The notes beneath the pieces are model-generated. The model saw nothing but the letters and a program-made list of their open reading frames with translations. It was not told the DNA's origin and did not search any database. Shown here piece by piece: positions 53,006 to 60,655 of a stretch of DNA of 64,000 bases (the first letter of the stretch is position 1; each line of letters begins with the position of its first letter). A program made the position numbers and the translations under genes. Source of the stretch: G965247265 sp965247265 (GTDB lineage Bacteria; Pseudomonadota; Gammaproteobacteria; UBA4575); assembly GCA_965247265.1 (NCBI GenBank), contig OZ252002.1:930001-994000 (forward strand), given 5' to 3'.

Positions 53006-53036
53006 AATGTCTGCTTACGACCCAAAGCGGATATTC
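53006..53036 (+). repeat. Palindromic repeat R17 (CGACCC-loop type)
   Basis: TAATGTCTGCT, loop TACGACCCAA, right arm AGCGGATATTCA. It starts 60 bp after R16 with TAGGTTGGAA at 52975-52984 between, the same composite layout as R4/R5. Last copy of the array. Confidence 0.83.
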
Positions 53037-53186
53037 ATACCAAATCAATTTTGTATCGAAACGTCGGGACCAGCTCTTAAGAGGGGTACTGTTTTAAATA
53101 GCGGCATTGACCTTTTGACCCCCACCCCCCTTGTTCTAAATAAAGCCATCGGGAAACGAATTTTTTGGCTTTAAAAATGTTTTCCC

Positions 53187-53206
53187 GTGAACCCAGCGTG
53201 AACCCA
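53187..53206. repeat. Direct repeat of GTGAACCCA near the tRNA fragment
   Basis: Two copies of GTGAACCCA separated by 2 bp, 65 bp from the tRNA-Thr fragment. They could be recombinase arm sites, but that is only a suggestion. Confidence 0.35.
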
Positions 53207-53270
53207 ATATATTTGATAGAATTTGATCTTTAGATTAATTAAGAAAAGTTGTTGAATTTAAGGTGCTTGA

Positions 53271-53320
53271 TGGTGCCGGAGAGGTGATTCGAACACCCGA
53301 CCTACTGATTACGAATCAGT
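53271..53320 (-). pseudogene. 3' half of tRNA-Thr(CGT), probable attachment-site remnant
   Basis: On the minus strand: anticodon stem-loop ACTGA-TTCGTAA-TCAGT, then GGTC, a T arm with GTTCGAATC, the acceptor 3' strand and an encoded CCA. The D arm and 5' acceptor strand are absent; homology ends at the 5' side of the anticodon stem. This is the classic shape of an att core left by an integrative element, and a tyrosine recombinase gene lies 46 bp away. Confidence 0.82.
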
Positions 53321-53365
53321 AGGTTTTATTTATGTTATATATCGTAGGTAAAGTGTAATTTTAGC

Positions 53366-54932
53366 TTACTTGTTAAAAGTACAATCTTTCCAATTTTTAA
53401 TAATGCTGAAGTCAATACTGTTGTATTTAATTTTAGAAATCGCTTCATTCTTTAATGACAAGCGGTCTGCATGATCATAGTTTTTACCTACAGAAGATCT
53501 ATATTGTGATGTATGACCTAGAATGTCATCAATTATTCCCCTCATGTTTTTCTATGTCAGATAGCTTAGTTTTGACTAAATGTCTGAATGAATGAAAGTC
53601 TTTAAATTCCATATCGTGACTTGGCTTTACGCCTAGTTTATTTTTATATCTGATAAATCTTTTCGAATACGAGCCAAATTTGTTATTGCAATCCCTTTCT
53701 TCTTTCCAAAATAAGATATCTTTATTTTTATTTAAGTTAGAATCAATAAATTCAAGCAAGCCAAGTTCAATTAGAACAGGGTGTATAGGCACTAAACGCT
53801 CACGTCCTCTGTCTTTTGTATCACTCTCTACTTTTAATGTTTTTCCAGCTTTTGATACATTAAAGTCAAATACATGAAAATTATTTTTAGTTTGAATATC
53901 GTCTTTATAAAATTGTAAAATTTCGCTCAATGTAGCTCCCGTGAATAAAGATATTAAAGGAGCCCAATAATCACTCGAACGTTTGAACAGACCTTTTACA
54001 TATTTTTCAGAATTAAATAGTTTCTTTAAATCTTCATCAGTGAAAGGCACACGTTCTTTCTTATCAGTGCGCTTTATTTTAGAGTGGTGTGTAAGAACAT
54101 CGTGCAAATTGCCTTTAATTTCGTAACCGTGATTGGCTATTCATTTAAAGAAATGTCCGACATTTCCTTGTGTATTTTTTATGGTTGATGGACTTTTTTT
54201 AGGGCCATTTAATTCTAATAATTCGGGTATGCTTTTATTTTTAGTTTTTACACCTTTAGGTATCTGTTTAAGCGTTTCTTTGTATTTTCTGATTAAATTT
54301 GCATCTAATTCTCTAATCCTAGGAATAGATCCATTGTTGTGGTAAGTGATAATTTTTACAAATAACTCAACCATTCTCCTATACTCTTGATATGAGCTTT
54401 TTCTCATGCTCGATTGTGCGTCTTTTGCTCATAATTCCATTAAATCAGTAAGTAACGGATTATCTTCGTCATCATCTTCAGCAAAATCATTTGAAATTTT
54501 ATTTTTTGATGAAATATTATTTAAAATATCGTTTTTAATATTTTGTCTTTGTTTTGCATTTTCTTCATCAAGTATATAAATCGTCTTTTCAAGTAAGTTT
54601 TATTCATGATCAGTCAGGCCACTATAAAAAATATCATCAAGTCCATTAAGGCTGAATGTCTTTCTGCGTGCTACATCATAAGTTGCATATAACTGCATTG
54701 CTTTTATATAGTTATCTGGGTCGTCAAAATATTTTTCGAATAAAAAATTCATAATTACAGCTAAGAAACGAGCATGCTTTAAAGCATGGTTGCGGTTGCG
54801 TGTCTTTAAAGATTTGCGAAACAAAACTTTTTGCACTGATAATTGACAACGTATCGCAGTTGGAAGTTTCATTTGAAACAGATATATTCCAAGACGATTC
54901 TTGGTAAGATAAGAAGGAGTATGATTTGCCAT
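53366..54932 (-). pseudogene. Decayed tyrosine recombinase (integrase)
   Basis: About 520 codons in family order: an N-terminal DUF6538-like start (YLTKNRLGIYLFQMKLP), a core-binding domain (SSYQEYRRMVELF) and a catalytic domain with TGATLSEILQF (Arg replaced near the usual position), HSFRHLVKTKL (H-x-x-R), ILGHTSQYRSSVGKNYDH (LGH and the Tyr). The reading frame is interrupted by TAA at 54600-54602, TGA at 54429-54431, TGA at 54141-54143, and a one-base shift in a G run near 53540. Both TGAs fall where homologues commonly have tryptophan. It sits just after the 3' end of tRNA-Leu. Confidence 0.85.
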
Positions 54933-55020
54933 AAGTACGCACCTTGGTAACGCACCCATTGATTCAGGCAACAATTGGCTATATATAACCGATTGTTTTT
55001 ACAAGGAAAGCTTCAAAAAG

Positions 55021-55107
55021 TGGTGCCGAGGAGAGGACTTGAACCTCCACGGGATTGCTCCCACTAGCACCTGAAGCTAGCGCGTCTACCAATTTCGCCA
55101 CCTCGGC
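55021..55107 (-). tRNA. tRNA-Leu(CAG)
   Basis: 87 nt with an acceptor stem GCCGAGG / CCTCGGC, a D arm, anticodon stem-loop CTAGC-TTCAGGT-GCTAG giving anticodon CAG, a long variable arm typical of class II tRNAs (GTGGGAGCAATCCCGT), a T arm and an encoded CCA. Its 3' end faces the integrase start, 88 bp away, the usual arrangement for a tRNA targeted by an integrative element. Confidence 0.96.
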
Positions 55108-55268
55108 ATCGATCGCGATTGTTCTGATCAGTTTGATCGCAAGAAAGGTGACGCACTCTAACGAAGCAGTTTATCGTTTGTCAATGTAACGCATTTTCTC
55201 ACCTATCAATTTTATATCATCTAATAAAGATTCCAGTTTGAGAGCTTAGAAGGTAAAGTCCTTGATTA

Positions 55269-57518
55269 ATGGCACGTAAAAAAGCAAAGAAAAAACTAGT
55301 AGATCCCTACGCAAATCGTGAGGCAGATAAATATAAGCGCCCAATCGCTAGTCGAGAGCTTATCCTTGAGATATTGGAAAGTAGCGATGGACCCTTGTCG
55401 CTTGATGCCTTACACGATGCCTTAAATATTAAGTCTGATGAGGTTGTTGATGCATTAACACGGCGATTGGCTGCGATGGAACGCGATGGGCAAATGATTC
55501 GTAATCGACAAAACCATTACCTACCAATTTCAAAGGTTGATTTAGTGCGTGGCAGAGTAATGGGTCACCCTGATGGATTTGGATTTTTAATTCCAGATGA
55601 GGGTGGCGAGGATCTTTTTTTACCACCGTATGAAATGCGTACATTAATGCACGGTGATCGAGCAGTTGTACGGCCCAATGGGAAATCTAAGCGTGGAAAG
55701 TTACAAGGCAAACTTGTTGAAATTATTGAACGACATAATAAACAGGTTGTGGGGAGATTTTATAAAGAATCTGGGATAGGTTTTGTTGTGCCAGATACTA
55801 AGCGTTTGAATCAGGATATAATGATTCCAGCCGAACATACGTTTGGCGCAAATAGTGGTCAATTTGTTGTGGCTTCAATAATTGAACAGCCCAATAAATT
55901 TCGACAGCCCATCGGCAAGGTTATTGAGGTGCTTGGAGATCATCTTGCACCTGGAATGGAAATTGATGTGGCTATTCGCGCTTATGATCTTCCTAATAAA
56001 TGGCCAGATCAGGTCATGCATGAAATTGAGCAATTTGATGAAAGCTCCATTCAATTGCAGATCAATCATCGAAAAGATTTGCGCGATTTACAATTTGTAA
56101 CGATCGATGGTCAAGATGCAAAAGATTTTGATGATGCTGTGTATTGTGAATCACGTGATAATGGTTGGCGTTTATGGGTGGCCATTGCAGATGTTTCACA
56201 TTATGTGCAGCTCAATTCAGCCTTGGATTATGAAGCGCGAAAGCGCGGTACATCTGTATATTTTCCAGAACGTGTCATACCCATGCTTCCCGAACAGCTT
56301 TCAAATGAGCTTTGTTCACTTAAACCAAATGTTGACCGGCTATGCGTGGTTTGTGAGATGTTCATATCTAATGAGGGTGAGCTTAAAAGCCATACTTTCT
56401 ATAACGCGACAATTAAATCTGCTGCAAGGCTTACCTACGATGAAGTTCAGAAAATTCTATTTGTAAAGGATAAGAAGGCAAGAGAAAACAGGCAGGAAAT
56501 ATTGTCTGATTTAAAAAATCTTCATAATGCATATCGCGCAATGCGTAAACAAAGAAATAAGCGCGGCGCTATTGACTTTGAGACTAAAGAAACAATTTTT
56601 AAATTTGATAAAGATAAAAAAATTAAAGCTATAATTTCTCGTGAACGTTTTCAGGCACATATGATTATTGAAGAATGTATGATCAGTGCAAATATAGCTG
56701 CAGCAAAATTTATTTTAAAAAGAAAATTACCATCACTGTATCGCGTTCATGATGGGCCTACACAAGAAAAATTAAGAGACTTAAAAGAATATCTTCAGTC
56801 ACTTGGTGTTGGGTTTACCAAGACAAACAAGCCTAAGCCAAGCGACTATGTGCATATTATAAATAAAATATCGAACCGCAAAGACAGACATATAATAGAA
56901 ATCATGTTATTGCGTTCAATGGCGCAAGCAGCATATAGTTCAGATAATATTGGTCATTTTGGACTAGCCTTGCCGTTGTATACGCATTTCACATCACCCA
57001 TTCGGCGTTATCCAGATTTAATCGTGCATCGAACTATTAATTATTTATTAGAAGAACAAAATAAAAATTTATTCCCACTTTCCCAAAATGATTTATTGCT
57101 ATTAGGTGAGGAATGCTCAATGTGCGAGCGACGCGCGGATGATGCAACACGTGATGTAGATGCTTGGTTAAAGTGCGAATTTATGCTTGATAAGTTAGGA
57201 CAACAATTTTCAGGAATAATTAGCTCGGTAACTGCATTTGGCATTTTTGTTACCTTGAATGATGTATTTGTAGAGGGTCTTGTGCATGTAACGGCATTAA
57301 AAAATGATTATTACCATTATGATGAACAATCACACAGTTTATTTGGTGAACGAAGTAAAAAACGATATTGTCTTGGGGATATAGTTACAGTAATAGTTGC
57401 TAGAGTTGGGCTAGATGAACGTAAAATAGACTTTATATTGTCTGATTCAAAAATCAGTAAAGAAAAAAAGATAAAGCAAACAAAGAAAAAAAATTCTTAT
57501 AATCGAAAACCACACTAA
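55269..57518 (+). CDS. rnr: Ribonuclease R
   Basis: A 3'-5' exoribonuclease that degrades structured RNA. 749 aa in order: winged-helix N-terminus, cold-shock domains (GHPDGFGFLIPDEGGEDLF), the RNB catalytic domain with its aspartates in DGQDAKDFDDAV (about 280), an S1 domain near 640 (SGIISSVTAFGIFVTLND) and a lysine-rich tail. rlmB follows 3 bp later, as in E. coli. Confidence 0.97.
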   Translation: MARKKAKKKLVDPYANREADKYKRPIASRELILEILESSDGPLSLDALHDALNIKSDEVVDALTRRLAAMERDGQMIRNRQNHYLPISKVDLVRGRVMGHPDGFGFLIPDEGGEDLFLPPYEMRTLMHGDRAVVRPNGKSKRGKLQGKLVEIIERHNKQVVGRFYKESGIGFVVPDTKRLNQDIMIPAEHTFGANSGQFVVASIIEQPNKFRQPIGKVIEVLGDHLAPGMEIDVAIRAYDLPNKWPDQVMHEIEQFDESSIQLQINHRKDLRDLQFVTIDGQDAKDFDDAVYCESRDNGWRLWVAIADVSHYVQLNSALDYEARKRGTSVYFPERVIPMLPEQLSNELCSLKPNVDRLCVVCEMFISNEGELKSHTFYNATIKSAARLTYDEVQKILFVKDKKARENRQEILSDLKNLHNAYRAMRKQRNKRGAIDFETKETIFKFDKDKKIKAIISRERFQAHMIIEECMISANIAAAKFILKRKLPSLYRVHDGPTQEKLRDLKEYLQSLGVGFTKTNKPKPSDYVHIINKISNRKDRHIIEIMLLRSMAQAAYSSDNIGHFGLALPLYTHFTSPIRRYPDLIVHRTINYLLEEQNKNLFPLSQNDLLLLGEECSMCERRADDATRDVDAWLKCEFMLDKLGQQFSGIISSVTAFGIFVTLNDVFVEGLVHVTALKNDYYHYDEQSHSLFGERSKKRYCLGDIVTVIVARVGLDERKIDFILSDSKISKEKKIKQTKKKNSYNRKPH

Positions 57519-57521
57519 ATT

Positions 57522-58265
57522 TTGAAGAACTATACATTTGGTTTGCATAGTAGTCTTGCCGCAATTCATCAGCGTGCATTCCATATTAAGGAAGTGTGCT
57601 TGTTACAAGCAAGCCAGAATAAACGCATTGAGAACATTCATAACGAAATATTAGAAAAAGGAATTCCACACAAGATAGCAACTAAAAAAGAACTTGAACA
57701 ACTGTGTGGTGATTGTAATCATCAAGGGGTAGTGGTTGTTTATAATAACCAGCAGTCTACGAGTGAAGCTGACTTGCTAGATTTCTGTGCAAAAGCTCAG
57801 CACCCAGTATTGTTGCTGGTGTTAGACCAAATTGTAGATCCGCATAACTTGGGTGCATGTATTCGAACAGCAGAAGCTGCAGGCGCAAATGCAGTGATAA
57901 GTTCGGTGAAGAAGTCAGCCCCATTGACACCAACAGTGCGTAAAGTTTCTTGTGGTGCTTCGGAACGAATTCCACTAATTCTGGCTAAAAATCTTAGTCG
58001 TTATTTAAATGAGCTTAAACAAATAGGTATATGGATTTACGGTACTCAGCCGAACGCGGGGAAACTGGTTTATGAAGCTGATTTTCGCCGTTCTGCCGCA
58101 TTGGTGATTGGCGCAGAAGGAGGAGGAATGCGTCGACTTACAGCTGAAACGTGTGATGAGCTATTGGCGTTGCCAATGTCGGGCGATATGGCGAGTCTGA
58201 ATGCATCAGTGGCAACGGGCATAGGTCTTTTTGAGGCCGTTAGGCAACGAATTAGCTTTGAATGA
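57522..58265 (+). CDS. rlmB: 23S rRNA (guanosine-2'-O-)-methyltransferase RlmB
   Basis: RlmB methylates Gm2251 of 23S rRNA. It is a SPOUT/TrmH enzyme of 247 aa: the RNA-binding N-domain, LVLDQIVDPHNLGACIRTAEAAG (motif 1 begins at DPHNLGA), VIGAEGGGMRRLT and LPMSGDMASLNASVATGI. The start is TTG at 57522, 3 bp after rnr. Confidence 0.95.
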   Translation: MKNYTFGLHSSLAAIHQRAFHIKEVCLLQASQNKRIENIHNEILEKGIPHKIATKKELEQLCGDCNHQGVVVVYNNQQSTSEADLLDFCAKAQHPVLLLVLDQIVDPHNLGACIRTAEAAGANAVISSVKKSAPLTPTVRKVSCGASERIPLILAKNLSRYLNELKQIGIWIYGTQPNAGKLVYEADFRRSAALVIGAEGGGMRRLTAETCDELLALPMSGDMASLNASVATGIGLFEAVRQRISFE

Positions 58266-58410
58266 TGCGTAAATCGTTGGTTTTCCTACATAGGTTGCCT
58301 CCAGCCAAGGCATCACGTAGACTTCGCGCCTCTTAAAATACATCAACTCCTTGCTTCACTGATGAATCTTAGAGATTTATTAGGCAGCTTGAACCCAAAG
58401 GGAGACACTA

Positions 58411-58947
58411 ATGCGTAACTATGAAATTGTATTTCTGGTGCATCCGGACCAGAGCGATCAAGTACCTGCAATGATTGAGCGGTATCGTTCAATTATAGAA
58501 GATCAAGGCAGCGGCAAAATTCACAGATTAGAAGATTGGGGCCGTTTGCAGCTCGAATATCCAATTCAAAAAGTTCATAAAGCACATTATATTTTGATGA
58601 ATATAGAGTGCGGGAAAGAAGTGATCGATGAAATGACCAGCGTATTTCACTTTAATGATGCAGTTATTCGAAACATGGTTATTGCAAAGAAGAAAGCAGT
58701 TACGGAACCTTCACCAATGATGAAGGAAATTGAAAGTGAAAAGGTTGAAAGTGGAAAGGTAGATAAACCTAAACCTAAACCTATACCTAAACCTATACCT
58801 AAACCTACAGCATCTACAAGCGATCCATCTGAAGAAATGAATACAGAAAGTGCTCCATCCGCTGAAGTGAATGCTGCTGAACCGTCAGTAGATGCAACAG
58901 ATGCAGAAGAAGAAAATTTAGACGATGAAACCACTGTAACGATTTAG
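58411..58947 (+). CDS. rpsF: 30S ribosomal protein S6 with Lys-Pro repeat tail
   Basis: S6 binds 16S rRNA with S18. The first 95 residues are ordinary S6 (MRNYEIVFLVHPDQSDQVPA, then EDWGRLQLEYPIQKVHKAHY). The protein continues to 178 aa, against about 131 in E. coli. The tail contains a KPKPKPIPKPIPKP run encoded by 12-bp tandem repeats at about 58766-58806 and an acidic Ser/Thr/Glu-rich end. AAGGGAG precedes the ATG. rpsR follows 12 bp later. Confidence 0.94.
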   Translation: MRNYEIVFLVHPDQSDQVPAMIERYRSIIEDQGSGKIHRLEDWGRLQLEYPIQKVHKAHYILMNIECGKEVIDEMTSVFHFNDAVIRNMVIAKKKAVTEPSPMMKEIESEKVESGKVDKPKPKPIPKPIPKPTASTSDPSEEMNTESAPSAEVNAAEPSVDATDAEEENLDDETTVTI

Positions 58948-58959
58948 AGGATATTTGAT

Positions 58960-59184
58960 ATGGCACATTATTTTCGCAGAAGACGATATTGCCGTTTTAC
59001 CGAAGAAGGCATTGAAGAAGTTGATTATAAGGACGTTAGGTTGTTAAAGGATTTTATAACTGAAACGGGCAAGATTATTCCTAGTAGAGTAACAGGTACA
59101 AAAGCGAAATATCAGCGACAATTATCAACAGCTGTTAAGCGCGCTCGCTATCTTGCTTTACTTCCTTATAGTGACCAGCACTAA
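58960..59184 (+). CDS. rpsR: 30S ribosomal protein S18
   Basis: A 74-aa S18 with the typical RRRRYCRFTEEGIEEVDYKD-like start and KYQRQLSTAVKRARYLALLP. It partners S6 on the 30S platform. AGAGGAT precedes the ATG. No priB lies between rpsF and rpsR. Confidence 0.96.
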   Translation: MAHYFRRRRYCRFTEEGIEEVDYKDVRLLKDFITETGKIIPSRVTGTKAKYQRQLSTAVKRARYLALLPYSDQH

Positions 59185-59213
59185 TTAATTCGCGTCTACT
59201 TTTTTAATAAGCC

Positions 59214-60128
59214 ATGCGTTCGTTGGCTCGTTTTATATTAGCAGGCCCCATTCAAGCTATAACCGTTGTGCTTGGGTTTGCGCTATTGGCAATTCCTTTC
59301 CCGGTATTAATCATCTTTAGTGGTGGGGCGCTTGCGCTTGTTACATTACATTACGGTATAAGGCATAGTGCCCAAATTTTACTTGTAAGTATAGTAGTAG
59401 TGTATGCATGCATGTTTTTAATTTTTAATAGTGTTGCTTCAGGGCCACTAATTGCATGGGTATCTGTTGTTTCCCTGACATATATTTATCGAAGAACTCA
59501 GTCATTAAATTTAACGTTGCAATTACTAGTTGTCTTCGGAATCGTAGTAGTGGTGCTGGTGGCAATTTTTATTCCAGATATTCAAATGTATTGGCTAATA
59601 TCTCTGCAGAATATATTTGAGACAATTTCAAAAGACCCAGCATTAGCAACAATGCTAGATAATGCAAAGCTCACCACCGAGCGTGTGCAAAGTTTATTAC
59701 CCGTTATTGCATCAATTATGACGGGTGGCTTGGTAAGCCTTTATTTGCAAACGATATGTACTGCATTGTTTTTAGGCCGTTGGTGGCAGGGGTTGCAAGG
59801 TAATATCCTGCCATTTCGTGGGGAGTTTGTTAGTTTAAGGCTTGGGAAAGTTCTTTCTGGGCTAGCGGTTTTATTTTTAGTTGCTGCATTGGTTGTAAAG
59901 TATGCAATCTTCTGGCAGTTATCGTTCGTATGCCTTAGCATGTTCTCAATTCAAGGATTGGCCATAGCGCATGCGCTCATAGGACAAATGGCCAAGCCCG
60001 TTCTTGGTTTTGTAGTGGTATATGGGCTATTGTTTTTTGCTGCACCGCAAATGGTTGTAGCGCTATCGGCATTGGGTGTGATGGATTCATTTGTTGATTT
60101 TCGATTGCGATTTGCTAAGTCAAAATAG
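59214..60128 (+). CDS. DUF2232 polytopic membrane protein
   Basis: 304 aa with about eight hydrophobic segments, including AITVVLGFALLAIPFPVLII and LLVVFGIVVVVLVAIFI. It is the membrane protein often found between rpsR and rplI in gammaproteobacteria (DUF2232). Function unknown. The neighbouring spacing (29 bp and 51 bp) suggests cotranscription with the ribosomal genes. Confidence 0.8.
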   Translation: MRSLARFILAGPIQAITVVLGFALLAIPFPVLIIFSGGALALVTLHYGIRHSAQILLVSIVVVYACMFLIFNSVASGPLIAWVSVVSLTYIYRRTQSLNLTLQLLVVFGIVVVVLVAIFIPDIQMYWLISLQNIFETISKDPALATMLDNAKLTTERVQSLLPVIASIMTGGLVSLYLQTICTALFLGRWWQGLQGNILPFRGEFVSLRLGKVLSGLAVLFLVAALVVKYAIFWQLSFVCLSMFSIQGLAIAHALIGQMAKPVLGFVVVYGLLFFAAPQMVVALSALGVMDSFVDFRLRFAKSK

Positions 60129-60179
60129 TGCATGCAGTGTTTTTTAAATTTTAATCATTATTAGTAGAAGAGAAAAAAA

Positions 60180-60629
60180 ATGGAAGTAATTTTACTTACA
60201 AAAATGGATAACCTTGGTGATCTTGGAGATAAAGTTAAAGTGAAGCCAGGCTATGCCCGCAATTTTCTTGTGCCAAGTGGTAAAGCAAAATTTGCAACCG
60301 CTGATAATTTAGCTGAATTTGAAGCACGGCGCGCAGAATTAGAAAAAATTGCAGTAGAGTCATTGTCAAATGCTGAGACAAGAAAAACTGAGCTTGATGG
60401 GTTTAAAATTACTATAACTGCAAAATCCGCAGGTGAAGGTAAATTATTTGGATCTGTTGGAACAGTCGATATTGCTAATGCACTGCAAGATGCGGGTAAA
60501 TCTATAGAGAAGAAAGAAATTAGATTACCTTCTGGCGCATTTAGAAATGTGGGTGAGTATCAAATAGACATACATTTGCATACTGATGTAAATGCAACTA
60601 TTGATTTAGAAATCATTGGTGAAGAATAA
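60180..60629 (+). CDS. rplI: 50S ribosomal protein L9
   Basis: The 149-aa product has an N-domain MEVILLTKMDNLGDLGDKVK with GYARNFLVP, the long connecting helix and a C-domain ending DVNATIDLEIIGEE. Normal length. AGAAGAGAAA precedes the ATG. Confidence 0.96.
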   Translation: MEVILLTKMDNLGDLGDKVKVKPGYARNFLVPSGKAKFATADNLAEFEARRAELEKIAVESLSNAETRKTELDGFKITITAKSAGEGKLFGSVGTVDIANALQDAGKSIEKKEIRLPSGAFRNVGEYQIDIHLHTDVNATIDLEIIGEE

Positions 60630-60655
60630 GTTTAATCTTAATAATATAAGTATTA

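Noticed and set aside
41560..53036. Integron with attC sites
   Set aside because: The gene-repeat alternation invites it, but no IntI-type integrase is present, and I find no paired GTTRRRY / RYYYAAC cores in the repeats. The nearby recombinase is of the tRNA-targeting type and is broken.
41560..53036. CRISPR array
   Set aside because: Spacing between repeats varies from about 30 bp to kilobases and includes genes, and no cas gene is present.
41560..53036. Rho-independent terminators for each cassette gene
   Set aside because: The hairpins are stable and follow stop codons, but none is followed by a T run, and one is inverted.
53271..53320. Functional tRNA gene
   Set aside because: The D arm and 5' acceptor strand are missing; only the anticodon stem to CCA remains.
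53366..54932. UGA read as tryptophan by the present host
   Set aside because: TGA ends intact genes such as hflK, the deoxynucleoside kinase, ogt, cspA, rlmB and dnaB, and the integrase also has a TAA and a frameshift.
58286..58324. S6:S18-binding leader RNA before rpsF
   Set aside because: CTAC/GTAG and GCCT/AGGC stems can be drawn in the 145-bp leader, but I could not match the known S6-S18 leader consensus with confidence.
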